A stretch of DNA of 64,000 bases from Paraphoma chrysanthemicola (taxonomy: Eukaryota > Ascomycota > Dothideomycetes > Pleosporales > Phaeosphaeriaceae): the NCBI GenBank assembly GCA_020744225.1, contig JAGMWG010000004.1, positions 868,001-932,000 of the forward strand. The letters run 5' to 3'. The notes beneath the pieces are model-generated. The model saw only the letters and a list, made by a program, of their open reading frames with translations. It was not told where the DNA came from and ran no database searches. Below, in pieces: positions 45,757 to 57,959 of this stretch. The first letter of the stretch is position 1. Each line of letters opens with the position of its first letter. The position numbers and the translations under genes were made by a program.

Positions 45757-46514
45757 GTTTGTGGAAACACAGTCTTCAAGTGACGCAATACAAATTTGTA
45801 TTGGAACGACAATTATTGCGCAATGGAGAATACACTATGATTCGCCGTTATCCGTGCTCGCTGACTCTATGTTGGCCATTAGCTTTGAAGCTATTGCGCT
45901 ACAAACACCTCAATACCTTCAGTTTGGCCCTACTTTTCTTTCGTGTCCATGAAGCTATGCATTTCTTAATAGACAAGAAAATCAGATATGAGACACACTC
46001 GGTTGATTGGACACGAATCGTACTCGTGATTGTGCTGCGGTTGTACCTCGGAGAATGCGTTCATTCCAAGCAGGCCGGTGCAAGCGAGCGCACTGACTGC
46101 AGCAGTGGGGCAAGACCCCAGACTCCGCACCGGCAGCAACCAACCATCCACATTCATCTCGCCCGACATCCGATGACCGTCCGGCCAACCCAACACGGAA
46201 TACCTAGCGTGAAACTGATTCATGCATTCGGCACAACGTGTCTGCGCCGGCTTGGGCCCATCCTTGGGCGGGTTTCTCCACGAGCTAGCACTCCGACCGT
46301 CAGGAAAAGCATGTTGTTTGTTGGTCCTGTGGTCTGGGGCACCCGCATTTCTCCACGAAATCATGGCGTTCATCCAGACCTGTACTTTGCCGTGACAGTA
46401 CCGGTGGCTTGGGACGACTATACATAAAGCTCATGCTTGTCGATCACTGATACTTATCTGGAAGCATCATCTTTTCATTGAGATCACTCGGCAACATCAT
46501 CATCATCATCCATC
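45757..46514. other. Divergent promoter region, MBL-fold gene / MFS gene
   Basis: 758 bases between two start codons pointing apart. A CTATACATAAAG element near 46420 could serve the transporter, and a short CAT repeat (46495-46514) lies just before its start. A 222-codon frame at 45759-46427 has no motif and is rejected. Confidence 0.5.
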
Positions 46515-48206
46515 ATGGCTGGCGCCGAGAAGCCCCAAGAGATCTATCAGGAGACTGCTGCCCCTACAGGCAGTGAACTCGAGGTCGGCAAGGACCTTAA
46601 GCAAGTTGACACTGTGCATGGTGATGAGGCCGTCAAAGGCGAGTACCTACACGAAAAGGGGTCCGACGAATGCGCTAACAGGTCGCAGTCCTTGCTGGGT
46701 ACTCCGGAGAGCAGACATGGACGGAGAAGGAAGAGACGCAAGTCAGACGGAGGATCGATCTCCGCCTGATGCCCATTCTCTGCATCACATATGGCTTGCA
46801 ATACTACGACAAGGCAATGCTTTCACAAGCTGTACGTCTCACCCGTAGCCGAGTTCACCGTTCTTGGTCAAGTTGACATCGAGTAGGCATTGTTCGGTCT
46901 GCGCGACGACCTCCAGCTCAGAAAAGGCAATCGCTACTCCATGTCCGCCGCCATTTTCTACCTTGGGTTCATTGTTGGCGCCTATCCAGCGATGTATCTT
47001 GCCCAGAGATTCCCGATCGAGCGAGTCGCCTCCGGAATCGTCACGATCTGGGGTATCTGCCTGATCCTGACGGTTGCATGCCGAGACTACAAGGATCTTT
47101 ACGTGCAACGATTCTTCCTTGGCTTGCTAGAGGCAGGCATATCACCCATGTTTATGGTTATTGTTGGCTCTTTCTACAAGAAGAATGAACAGGCCTTCCG
47201 TATGGGGTAAGTGGTCATATAATCATGAAGCATCCAGGATCAATCTAACATGATTAGTATCTGGTACTGCTGCACGGGCTACGTCTCGATATTCTCTCCT
47301 CTTATCAACTATGGTCTGGGTCAGGCTCGGGGCGCCCTCTCGCGCTGGAAATACATGTATCTCTTCGCAGGGTCCCTGACCATCGTTTGGGGCATTGCGC
47401 TGTGGTGGCTTCTGCCCCCAGACCCAGTTCGTGCCCGCGGTTTCAGCGAGAGACAACGGTACATCTCCGTTGCGCGACTACGATCCAACAACTCAGGTGT
47501 CCGGAATACACACTTCAAGAAAGAACAGGTCTTGGAGCTTCTTCTCGACGAGAAGTTTTGGCTCATGTTTGCCATCGCTTTCTTGTCGATGATTGCCAAC
47601 GGTCCTATCTCGACCTTCGTACCGATCATCATTAACTCGTTCGGATTTAGCACATTAAACTCTCTGCTCCTAGTCATGCCCGCTGGAGCCTACGCGGGAA
47701 CGCTGCAACTCATCGTTCCGTGGGTATGCTACAAATGGACTGGACTTCGCTCATGGATGATCTTTGCCTGCCAACTGGGCACCACGCTCGCAGCTCTTCT
47801 CCTGTGGCTTCTACCTAGAAGCCAAAAGGGTGCATTGTTGTTCGCTTGCTACATCCTTCCATCGGTAGGCGGTGGTTACGCTGTTCTGATGGGCCTTGGG
47901 CTTGCCAACACAGCTGGGTACACCAAGAGAACTGTTGCTTCCTCCGGTATCTACATCGGCTACTGCCTCGGCAATTTCGTGGGACCTCTACTCTTCAAGC
48001 CACAAGACGCACCTCGTTACGCACCAGGCTTCATTGCGACATTTGCGACCGCTATTGCTGCTGGTTTACTAGCCGTTGTCTATCGTTTCTGGTGCGTTGC
48101 GGTCAACAATAAGAGAGATCAGACGGGCGTAATGGAGGGCTTTGAGCATGCCTACGAGGACGACTCGACTGATAAGAAAAACCCGCAGTTCAGGTACATT
48201 TTGTAG
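46515..48206 (+). CDS. MFS transporter, Dal5/allantoate-permease type (anion:cation symporter)
   Basis: Four exons (46515-46638, 46689-46831, 46887-47206, 47258-48206) give 511 residues. The first intron is a 50-nt GC-AG intron: donor AAAG|GCGAGT, branch GCTAAC, acceptor GCAG. Only this joins AVK to VLAGYSGEQTW in frame. The family signature is DLRLMPILCITYGLQYYDKA, leading into TM1, and QRFFLGLLEAGISPMFM in TM4; about 12 membrane segments are visible. The ACS/Dal5 group imports small organic anions such as allantoate, nicotinate and other carboxylates. In this cluster it is a good candidate for taking up the pathway substrate. Family sure, substrate unknown. Confidence 0.91.
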
Positions 48207-48617
48207 GTGCGCAGAGGAGAGAACAAAGGGAGAAGGCCTTAAAGACGGATCAAAGACACTATGGTTTAAGATACGCAGTAGTTGGCATGCGCCATGTATA
48301 TAATAATCGAAAGAAAGCGAGCTTCTCCCATTGGGGAACATTCTTAAGCTTACGGTGCAACATGCTATGGTAGGTACCGTAATGTGATTTTGGATTTGCC
48401 CTCTCTTCGTCTGGAAAGCGTGTAAGAATAAGTACACACAATACAAGAGCCACATCTGCCATGCAGAGACTTCAGATTGACCATCTACGCCTGATATACG
48501 TCGTGTTGAAGGGCGACGCCAAGACGCTAGCGGTGGGACAACTGACATACCTCGGGTCTCGCGCGTCTGATCGTCGCGTACCCGATCTCTTCGTCGCCCC
48601 ATGTTCACTTACCAACC
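48207..48617. other. Intergenic between MFS and regulator genes
   Basis: No gene; 3' flank of the transporter and promoter of the regulator. A TTG-started frame overlapping 48461-48916 is a shadow. Confidence 0.45.
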
Positions 48618-50825
48618 ATGACGGAACAAGTGACCTCAGAAAACTGGCAGCATTATTCCAGCACACTGCCCAAGCGCAAGCGTGCAGACTTGGTTTGCGT
48701 TTCCTGCCACGCGAAAAAGGTCAAGTGCGACCTGCAACAGCAGAGGAATCATGGCAAGCACAGCTGCAAAAGCTGCTCGGCCGCTGGAAGGCAATGCCAA
48801 GTACGGCCCTCAAAGAGAGAGAAGAGGCGAAAAACCAGTCAAGCAGATCCAGCCGTCCCGCTGCAGCGACGAAACGGGGAGCTCTCAGAGGGCGTCGATG
48901 CGCTACTGGCCGCTGATGCTACATTTCAGCATTTTTCAAATCAGCCCACTGCGCAAATGCCTGGTATGACTGGAAGTCCGAACCAATTCTCTCCAAGATC
49001 GTTTCGTGGTATACAGGCCACAGATTTGCAGTCGAACGCTTCCCCTCGGAGCATTTTCCAGCATCCTCAAAATCGAATCGAATCACCGGCAGACCAACGA
49101 CATCGTATGAGCGCCAGCCTTGCAGAGACAACGCCTACTCAGAATGGCGACGTCGATACCGGATTTCTGCAAGTGTACGCAGAAGAAAATCAGTTTGACG
49201 CAAATACACAGGCCCTTGTCGCCCAGCTAGAGCACCGTTACTCTTCCGAACTCCGACCAGATCTGGAACAGATCTTCACCGACACTTATTTCAAATATTG
49301 TTACCCATGGTGTCCTGTCCTCGATCGTAATACTCTTTCCACGGATGTCGCTAGATCTCCCCTCTTAGCAAATGCCTTGGCGCTTGCGAGCAGCCACATA
49401 CAGCCGCCGTTGCTACCCCATGATGGCTCAGAAGCCTACTATAAGCGAGCAAGAACTATATTTTACGACGACGAGGAAGCAAACGAGACCACAGCCCTTC
49501 AAGCTTTATGCCTTTTCTACTGGTGGGCACCGCAGTCTCCAAGCAGAGTCCATCGACACAGCAGCTGGTGGTGGACATCAGTAATCATCAGACATGCGCA
49601 GCAAATGAATATCCATCGAGAACCAACTTTCAGTGACCCTCAACGAGATCGCGTCGATCTGGGACTACGAAGAAGGATTTGGTGGACGGCCTTTGTAAGT
49701 ATCTGTATAGCTTCACTTCATAAGCTTGCTGGGTATAAATTCTGCCAGAGTACTCTTGACGATTGCTGCATTCGACTCCACTACTTTGAGTCCGTTGCTG
49801 ACCTTATATAGGCTCGTGAGCGTCTCACCTCTCTTTGCCAAAGCAAGCCGGTTATCATCGATCCGGCTGACTGTAACATTCAAGAGCCTACCCTTGCCGA
49901 TTTTCCACCTGACGCTCAGAGCCAGCATCAAGGCGAGATATTTGTGTATTGGGTCAGGCTGTGCGCGATAATCGGTCGCATTGCCAAGGTGCTTCTAAAG
50001 TCAAACGAAAAGTCTGGACCGCTACCGACGCAGTTGCGGGAGGAACTCGTAACCTGGGTACATTCGTTGCCAGCGCGATTGCGCTTGCCGATTGACACCG
50101 CGCGGACGGAGACCTTCGACCGCGATGTACATCAGCTTCATCTCTTCTACCTGACCACAATCATCATTTTGCACTTGAAACGTTCTGGTGGTCAACTTCC
50201 GCAGGCGCTACCACCCGCCATTATAGCGGCATCGTGTACAGCACGGATTCTGCGAGACATACTTGCCCGCGGGAATTCGAGGTTTCTCATGGCAATAACT
50301 TGCTGGCATACAGGTACTGCTTTCATCGCCCTACTCCAGGCCTGTCGCATTCCCCACCTCAGCAGATCTGCCAATGAGGATCTCGACATCCTGGCGATCG
50401 CGGTAAGAGAGCTGCAGAAAATGTGGGCCTCAGCCAACGTAATCATGCAAGGCTTTGAGCGACTCCGGAAGCCGGAATCTACACTTCTTCCTGGCCAATC
50501 CACCGAGAGTTTTGCAAACCCAGCTGGTAACACAGCACCAGCCCACCAGCGAGAACAACTAGTCAATGGAACTGCAAACACTTCAGGTTCGCTGCCTGAC
50601 GATGATTTCGACTGGATGCGCTTCTTCCCATTCGTCACGAAGGCGACCGGAGGCATTCCAGAAAGCCTCATTTCGGGTAGAGAGCTTGGCACAGCGACGC
50701 GAGGGTTTCCGTCGCCAAATAACGAACTCTTTCACGACACACTTCTTGCGCAGTATCAAGATCTGTTCGATCCTTTCACAGACTATACGCTCGGTTTCTC
50801 AGATATCACATTCGACACCACTTGA
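48618..50825 (+). CDS. Zn2Cys6 transcription factor with fungal-specific TF domain
   Basis: Two exons (48618-49694, 49812-50825; 117-nt intron) give 696 residues. The binuclear zinc cluster is at Cys27, 30, 37, 50, 53 and 60 (spacing C2C6C12C2C6C), preceded by a basic PKRKR and followed by SKREKRRK. A disordered linker leads to the fungal-specific regulatory domain (YFKYCYPWCPVLDRNTL, LALASSHIQPPLL, LRRRIWWTAF). The C-terminal part is helical. Such factors bind CGG-type half-sites and often control the cluster in which they sit; the gene lies in the middle of the monooxygenase cluster, so it is the likely pathway regulator. It converges with BVMO copy 2, 183 bases between stops. Confidence 0.92.
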
Positions 50826-51008
50826 CCCGTCAAGAGAGACGATACCAGTCGTTGGAGCATCCACATCACTCCTTCAATTTGCACGTAGTGGTCATCAGCG
50901 ATTTTACCATTGAACAAAGTTGTAGAAAATAGATGTATATGATGGAAGAATTTCATCTAAAAAGACGCCAATATGCTTCAATGATACAATTAAACCACTC
51001 GGCCCAGC

Positions 51009-53032
51009 TCATTGTTTTCCGTTCTCAACCACTGCCTTGTCCGGTCCCTTCCCTTGCGCTTCTTCGGCAATCTCAACATACCATGATAGATCGCTCTCTT
51101 CCTTGAACTCGAATTCAGTGAAGCCGTTACCCATGAACCGCCAAGGATTCGCAGTCTTGTACGTGATATCAAAATCCTCGCCCCGGATGTCAGTCAGCAT
51201 CCTGTTGAAGAGCTGCGCACTGCCACCAAACAGCGCAGTAACCCTACCATCCACTCTTCCACGCTTGTACCATGAAGAGCAACCACCAGACCACACCAAA
51301 GTCTTGTGCACTTCGTCTTGGTACTTCATGAATGCGTCAACTTTTTCGCGCTTGGGCGTAACGCACTTGATATCTTCGTTGGCAATCTTCTTAATCCATT
51401 TGACGAACCAGTCGCCTGTCCAGTTCAACGACTCGACGAGCGATCCGTGACCACCCAGGCAGTTTGGTCCCATCATCATGAAGTAATTGGGGAAGTCGGG
51501 TGTCATGACTGAGATGTAGGATTCTGGATCTTCGGCCCATTTCTCGCGGAGATTGATGCCGTTTTGACCGATCATTGGGTAGCGCGGGCGGTGAGATACG
51601 TCGAAGCCCGTTGCGCAGATGACTGTGATGAAGTCAGTATGTCTCGTAAGATAAAGTGCAATCTGGAATGTACTTACTGACGTCGCACTCAAAGGTCTTG
51701 CCGTCGGCAGTTTGCACACCGTTTTCGGTGATGCCTGTGATGCCACTATTTGTGCAGTCGCAATTGTCTCTAAGGAATGACTCAAGATACCCAGGACCTG
51801 GCGTTATCCTCCTGCAGCCAAGCTCCCATTTGGGAATCAGCATGTCGCAGAGTCTCTTGTCGTGACCCAGCTTCTCGGCCATTTGTTCAGTAGCAGCCTG
51901 CATACCAGCCTTGTTGTTTTCGCCGCGCATGAAGATGTAGAAGGACTTGTTCGTCCGCGAAACAATGCCTTTTCGATATTGCTGATGGCATTCTGGGTCC
52001 TGGAACTGTTCCTTCTCGGCATCTGTATATGCTGGATTGGGGTCGTCAACGGCGCGGCCCATGTGTTTTGATGGCGGCGCGCGGTAGTAAACCCATGCGC
52101 CACTTCGGATGAAGTTTTGTACAGTTGTGCCGGGAAGCTTCGCCATTTGCGGTACAATCTGAATCCCAGACGAACCGTTGCCGATGACTGCGATACGTTT
52201 ATTTGAGTAATCATAGTCATGGTCCCATCGTGCGGAGTGTGTAATGTGGCCTTTGAAGTTCTCGAAGCCTGGAACCTTTGGCCAATTCTCATGTCTGAAG
52301 TCAATGTCAGCTTGGTCGCAGTATTGTATACCCATCGAGGTCTTACACAAGTACACCTTGCCCGGATATCAACACATGACACCACTCTTCTCTTCTTTGC
52401 TGAGTTTTTGTGTTCTCAACCTCGACACACCACATACCCTCCGACTCGTGCCATTGCGCACTAACAACTTTTGTGTTTAATTGCAGGTCGCGATCGAGGT
52501 TCCATTTCCGCACGGTCTTCTTGAAGTATTCGAGGATTTCTGCACCACTCGCATAGAACCTCGTCCAGTCCGGATTCGGGTCGAAAGGAAATGCATAAAT
52601 ATGCGCGGGAACGTCGCACTGAACACCAGGGTAGTTGTTAACCAGCCATGTTCCACCGACCTCGTGGTGTGCTTCGAAAATTGTGTGGTCAACGATATCT
52701 TTCATTTCTGGGAAGCGGTGCTGAAATTTGTGTGCCATCAATAGGCCAGAGAATCCTGCGCCAATGGTGAAGACCTTTAGTCTTCGTGGTGTGTATGCGT
52801 ACTCTGATGCAAGTTTGAAGGGGTCTGCGACAGTGTCATGATGGCCGTTCATCGAGGTAGCATTGCCGTAGCCATTGGTATGCGCGCCATTGGTGGTAGG
52901 CTTTGACGTTGCGACGCCATTAATCTTTGGAATCTCGCCTTCGGTCGCTGGCGACTTGATTGTCACAGTGGACGACTTGAATTGTTTTCCAGGCGCAGGG
53001 CCAGCCGATAGTGTATCGAGAAAGACAGTCAT
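51009..53032 (-). CDS. Baeyer-Villiger monooxygenase, copy 2
   Basis: Three exons on the minus strand (53032-52347, 52294-51678, 51622-51009) give 638 residues; introns 52 and 55 nt. An N-terminal extension of about 80 residues rich in Thr, Asn and Gly precedes the FAD site GAGFSG (91-96). Further on are GGTWLVNNYPGVQCDVP, the fingerprint FKGHITHSARWD at 242-253 (FxGxxxHxxxWD) and the NADPH site IGNGSSGIQ. The C-terminal half shows ICATGFDVSHRPRYP and MMMGPNCLGGHGS. It differs clearly from copy 1 in length and sequence, so this is not a recent tandem duplicate. The second donor gives CDVIICATG. It shares a 620-base divergent promoter with the SDR gene. Likely substrate: a bulkier or different ketone; inference only. 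Confidence 0.93.
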
Positions 53033-53652
53033 GTTGGCAGGGAGACGAATAAACAAGAGGGTATCACAAGAAGCTGGAGTCTGAGATTCTCGAGAAGTAA
53101 CGACGATCCAGGCGCTTTGTATCTCGAAATCGCCAAATGCAGCTAACAGGAGCGCGACGAGTACCGCACTACCGACGTCGCGCAATCATCGCGCATCCAG
53201 GCGCGACCAAGGCGAAGCAGCTGCCGAGATCAGATCACCATCCGCTTTGCGACACACTCAAACCGACATCCCGAACGCCCCGCCATGTGCGGCTACATTA
53301 TCAGTGGCTCGAACATGGGCGCCCGGCAGCAACGGTGCTGCCCCTCGGTATGACAATCCCTCAACCGGCTGAGGTGGCAAAGCCTGCGCTAGTCGGTATT
53401 GCCGAATTGGGATTGCCGTTCACCGCGCTTCCCACACTGCCGAACGCGGCCGGGCTCTTTACACGACCCCGCGACTCCACACATCTGGGAGAGCACGTGC
53501 GGAGAAGAGCACGGCTAGGTAGTCCTCAGCACTAGTATACCAGCCCATCATAGTACATAGATCAATCTTGATAGCCGTTTCCACTACCTAGGCATTTCGA
53601 ACTTCGAATCTCTCCATCCTCAGTCTCCGGCACACATTGGCTTTTCTCCACC
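53033..53652. promoter_or_regulatory. Divergent promoter region BVMO2/SDR
   Basis: 620 bases between two start codons pointing in opposite directions, with no gene of its own. Probable co-regulation of the monooxygenase and dehydrogenase; no specific regulator site identified. Confidence 0.45.
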
Positions 53653-54765
53653 ATGCCCATCCCACGTTATGAATATACCGGTCCAATCGACCACACCAAT
53701 CCTATTGACCATGCCCAACTCAAAGGGAAATCCGTTATCATCACCGGTGGCGCAAATGGCATGGGTGAGACATGCGTGCGGCACTTCGCCGCCTCGGGCG
53801 CATTCGTCACCATTGCAGACATGCATCCCCGGGGTGAAGAGCTCAGCGCCGAGTTGAACAAGACATACAACACGCAGCGCACTGTGTTCATAAAAGTAGA
53901 CATCCGCGATTGGGAACAGCAAAAAGCAATGTTTGAGAAAGCAATGTCGACGTTTGGTGCCGTTGACGTGGTCATCGCGAATGCAGGGATAAGCAGAAGT
54001 TCAGGAGATAGTCTATGGAATTTGGATGATCCGAATGGCGAGCCGACAAAGCCGGATCTGAATATCGTAGAAGTAAATCTGAAGGGAAGCTTCTATACGT
54101 GGAAGTTGGCGGTGCACTATTGGAGGAAACAGAAGGAGGAGGAGGGCAGGGATCGGTGTTTTATTATTACAGGAAGCATGGTCGGATGGATTGATTCACC
54201 TGTGAGTCATGAATCTTCATCTGGAAAATGCTTTGCTGTTGCAAAAATGTGTCCGAAAAGCTTGACGCTAATGACTGGCAGGGAAATTGGGAATACACGG
54301 CCACCAAATATGGCTTGCGAGGCTTCATGCGCACTGCACGGCGTTCGTCCTGGGAGCAAGGTATTCGGATCAATTACGTCGCACCCTGTTGGATCAAGAG
54401 TGCTATTCGAACTCAGGAGTATGAAAATTGGTTGGTAGATCACGGGATCGAGTTTGGCGAGCAAGAAGATGTAGCAGGATGTATGATGAGAATAGCAAGC
54501 GACAAGTCCATCAATGGTACGTACTGCCAAGCTTTGGTTGGGCATCTCCACTGGAGGTTGAAATGTACTAACGATCGACGTAGGTAAAAGTCTAATGATC
54601 TGTCCACGATCAATAGCAAAAGAAGGGTTCAAAGATATTGACAAGGACGACTACACGGAAGATGACGGACATGATGGGTACTTCAAACGTACGCAAGACA
54701 CGCAATTGGTGATTATTGAGGATAAGTGGCGGGATGATTACAAAGTGAGGGTATATAAGGAGTAG
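53653..54765 (+). CDS. Short-chain dehydrogenase/reductase (SDR)
   Basis: Three exons (53653-54201, 54282-54516, 54584-54765) give 321 residues; introns 80 and 67 nt. Classical SDR landmarks: cofactor motif TGGANGMG at 31-38, NAG at 110-112, the catalytic Ser in FIITGSMVGW and the active-site YTATK (Tyr188-Lys192), which the first splice restores. An Asp in VTIADMHP suggests preference for NAD(H). The C terminus is longer than usual and charged. It oxidises an alcohol or reduces a carbonyl; beside BVMO copy 2 it may supply the ketone or process the hydroxy product. Substrate is unknown. Confidence 0.9.
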
Positions 54766-57700
54766 CTTCGCGCTCGAATGCTGATGTTTAGTCAGCCCCA
54801 AGGAAGAAAACCGCCGACAACTGTTGCACCGTGACATCGGAACACAGCACATTTAGATTAGCGGGGTATTGGTCAAATATTGCAGCTTGACATCTTTATT
54901 GAGATACTGCTTAAGGTCGTCACATGCATGTGCATCATGAACTGTAATTTCGACGAACATTGAAGATCTCCCAACACCCTTCTGATCACTCTAAGTAGAT
55001 ACTTTCTAAGCGCTATTTACATCCCCACTGCAGCTGAAATTGATGAGCGATTGCATGAATTGATATGTCCTAGAGACGTAATATCTGGAAAGGTGCAGCA
55101 GTATGATGTTATGGTAGTGACAGACCAGGGTAGGCAGCGTGTGACTTGGCAGTAGCAAATCCTCGATACTCAAGTATTTCTTCATTTGGGTTAATGCGAT
55201 GCTTGGGCACGTAAGCGCTGCTTGGCTACGTAAAGTGTGCAAGAACCTTAAGTGAGCAACTACATTCTCAGCTCACATATTAAGGTTAACGAAGAAGTGG
55301 TTACACGACATGCTTTACTGTGTAGCCACTGAAATTCAATAAGCCACTTTAATTTCTAAATTCCGGATCAAGATTGAGGTATCAGCCTATCATAGACCTG
55401 GGTCTGCATGCTGCTTGAGATGGCACCACGAGTGAGCATACAAGCAATCGCATCAGTACCACACTTTGGATCAAGATGAAAGCCTGACATTGGGAATCGC
55501 GGAGCATGGTTCTAGCGTTCTTGTGCATTCCCGTCGATCGGGGACGCAATTGTCCGTGAGCACCGAGCGGGTTCCGTCTTCGGGACTGCGTTGGAGATAT
55601 TCATGCATGCGATAAGGCACTCACGAGACCTGCAGACATCAGCGCAGGTATGAGTGGGCCAACGATGGAAAGAAATCACCTCTCTATGGGCATGTCCACA
55701 GTATCGATTGCTGAAGTATATTCCTTAAAACCGGCTAGATCGCCCGATGTCCAGAGGTCGTTGCTCCGTTACAGGGGATGCATGTCCATCAAGCAGCAAG
55801 CAAACCTTATGAACCGTGTTCAGGCATGGCATTTGCGTTATTAATCACAACATTCTGCGTCATCGAAGTCATGTCTCATCAAACTCAAAGTTCCGGGGAC
55901 ATATTTTAAGTTCCGGAGGCAGACAAGGATATCCTACCACAGCAGGGATACACCTGAGGAACAGCCGAAATATAGAACAATGCTGAATACCACGGTTTCT
56001 ACCCAAGAAGACGTTATTATTAATGCGTTATTTCCAGCCCTTTAAGTGCTACCGCTTCATTAAGTAAGCGCTTTTTGTCGTGACGTCTCTAGGTTAAGCT
56101 ATAAGCTATAAAAGTGTGCGAGAGCGCATTTCATCTCTCTGACTCTTAAAACAACGTATCTAAAGCAGATTTGTATATTGCTTACGCGTAATCGTAAAAA
56201 TTGTTACATTGACATTGTTAATAAAGCGACTGTTTTACACTCTAACCTGGAAAGGTCCTTTAAAGTTTCAGTACAGTCTTCGGCCTTTCCGTCGGTCTTT
56301 CTAGGGTGTCATATGCCTCGGACTTGTAGCATCCCATTAAGACCTCGGTAACCGGAAGCCGATCACGCGATAGACTTTCCCAAACTAAAACCGCTGGTTG
56401 CTTGCTTGTTGATCCACGCACGCTTACCCAGCATGGTATCAGCCCTTACGCACCGTCATTGCGACTCACCATTGGGTACATGCCTCGCGAAACGCTGAGG
56501 CAATGTGTAATCTTCAAGGTCGACAAATTCTAGTAGGGAAAAATGGCACAGAAGCTTTTGCACACTTTTCTTGCAAGCGACGCTCGGACAGCTCCTTCCA
56601 ATCACTCCCTTTCCAAGTACACATCCATACGTAGTGGATGAATTGATATTTGTTGGCCGCTTCGAGTGCAAGATCTACGCGTAATCCCCCCGGCCGTTAG
56701 ATTCAAAGGGAAGGTCTTGCGTACTTGTGAGCAAGAGTCCTTCCCCATCATAAAGAACCGAATAGAGTTTTGTCCAATGTGCCGCGCTGTGATATCCTGA
56801 CCCACCTGGGCAACCTATTGGCCGGTCAACTTTTCAGGGTCACCAGGGCAGCTGGTATTCTCTGATTGATTTCGGCCAACCAGAGCTCTCGCATCGCACA
56901 ACCATATCGATGCAAGGGACCAAATATAGTCTGGGTTATGCGAACTGGTTGAGGCCTCTGTTAAGCGTCATTGCACATCTAACAGGAGATCCCAAGGTCC
57001 TGAATCGATCTACAAATCTGCATTTACGTTATCACATCTAGGAATGTATCTGTTGACTGGAGTCTTACATGACGCACTCAACATTAGGCTGTGTGAAGGA
57101 GGCAGACTGTTCTATAGCTGTGGGGTAGAATTAGCGGGCATACAGGTCGGATCTCCAGTCGTATCGGGTGCACAAACTGCCTCTGGATGGCTTTTGCTTC
57201 TGCTCGGCTAATGCATCCTATCTATTGGAGAGCAAGCGCACTGCAGTTGCCAGGCAATCAGGCGTACCTGCGGACCCGCAGGGCATCCCCTGTTGCTGTG
57301 GGTCAGCACTGATGATAAGTGAACCTCTAAACCTCGTAAAGTATGAAGGAGCGCGAATGCTTTACCCTGTACCTGTGCCACACACTTTAGGCGATTCATT
57401 TCATCCGAGCCAACGGAGGCTCTGAAGCCAACGGGACTTCGAGTGATGTCGGGCGCCTGTATCTAGCTTAGAGCAGTTGACCGTAGCTTACGACCCTCCC
57501 AAGAATGCTTAATATTGCAAAAAAAACGAGATTTTGCTTCAGTTGTAGCGTGCAAAAGAATCAAGGTGAAGTTCTGTGAGGTTCTGCGAGAGCAATTTTC
57601 GGTCCCGTATAGCCCAGGAATTTATTTTGCATGCATACCGGGGCACGGGTAATCCATACTGTCTATCTGCGGGTCGGTGCCATCAGATCATGAAAATTGC

Positions 57701-57959
57701 GCAACATGACAAACCCTTGCAACAGATAACTGATCTGCAACAGCAGGGTCATGCGCAGGTAATCTGTTTAAGGAAGCCACAAGGCCTTTTTCCTTCGAAT
57801 ATATCCCGAAAATTTCATCCCCTTTCGCAAGCTTCCGGAATTTTGGCGACGCAACTGCCAACGAACCTCCGGCACTCCTTGTTGACGTCCACCAACGATG
57901 CTCTGTTCGATGAATCTTCCTATTTATCTTTAGAGCTGGACCTTCTGAGACGCTAGATC
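54766..57959. other. AT-rich gene desert
   Basis: About 3.2 kb with no open frame over 126 codons and no recognisable gene. The part from about 55250 to 56300 is visibly AT-rich. This could be a mutated (RIP-affected) transposon remnant, but no transposon protein, terminal repeat or target duplication was found by eye. Confidence 0.45.

Noticed and set aside
45759..46427. 222-codon plus-strand frame in the MBL/MFS intergenic region
   Set aside because: TTG/GTG-type start, no motif, lies in the divergent promoter region.
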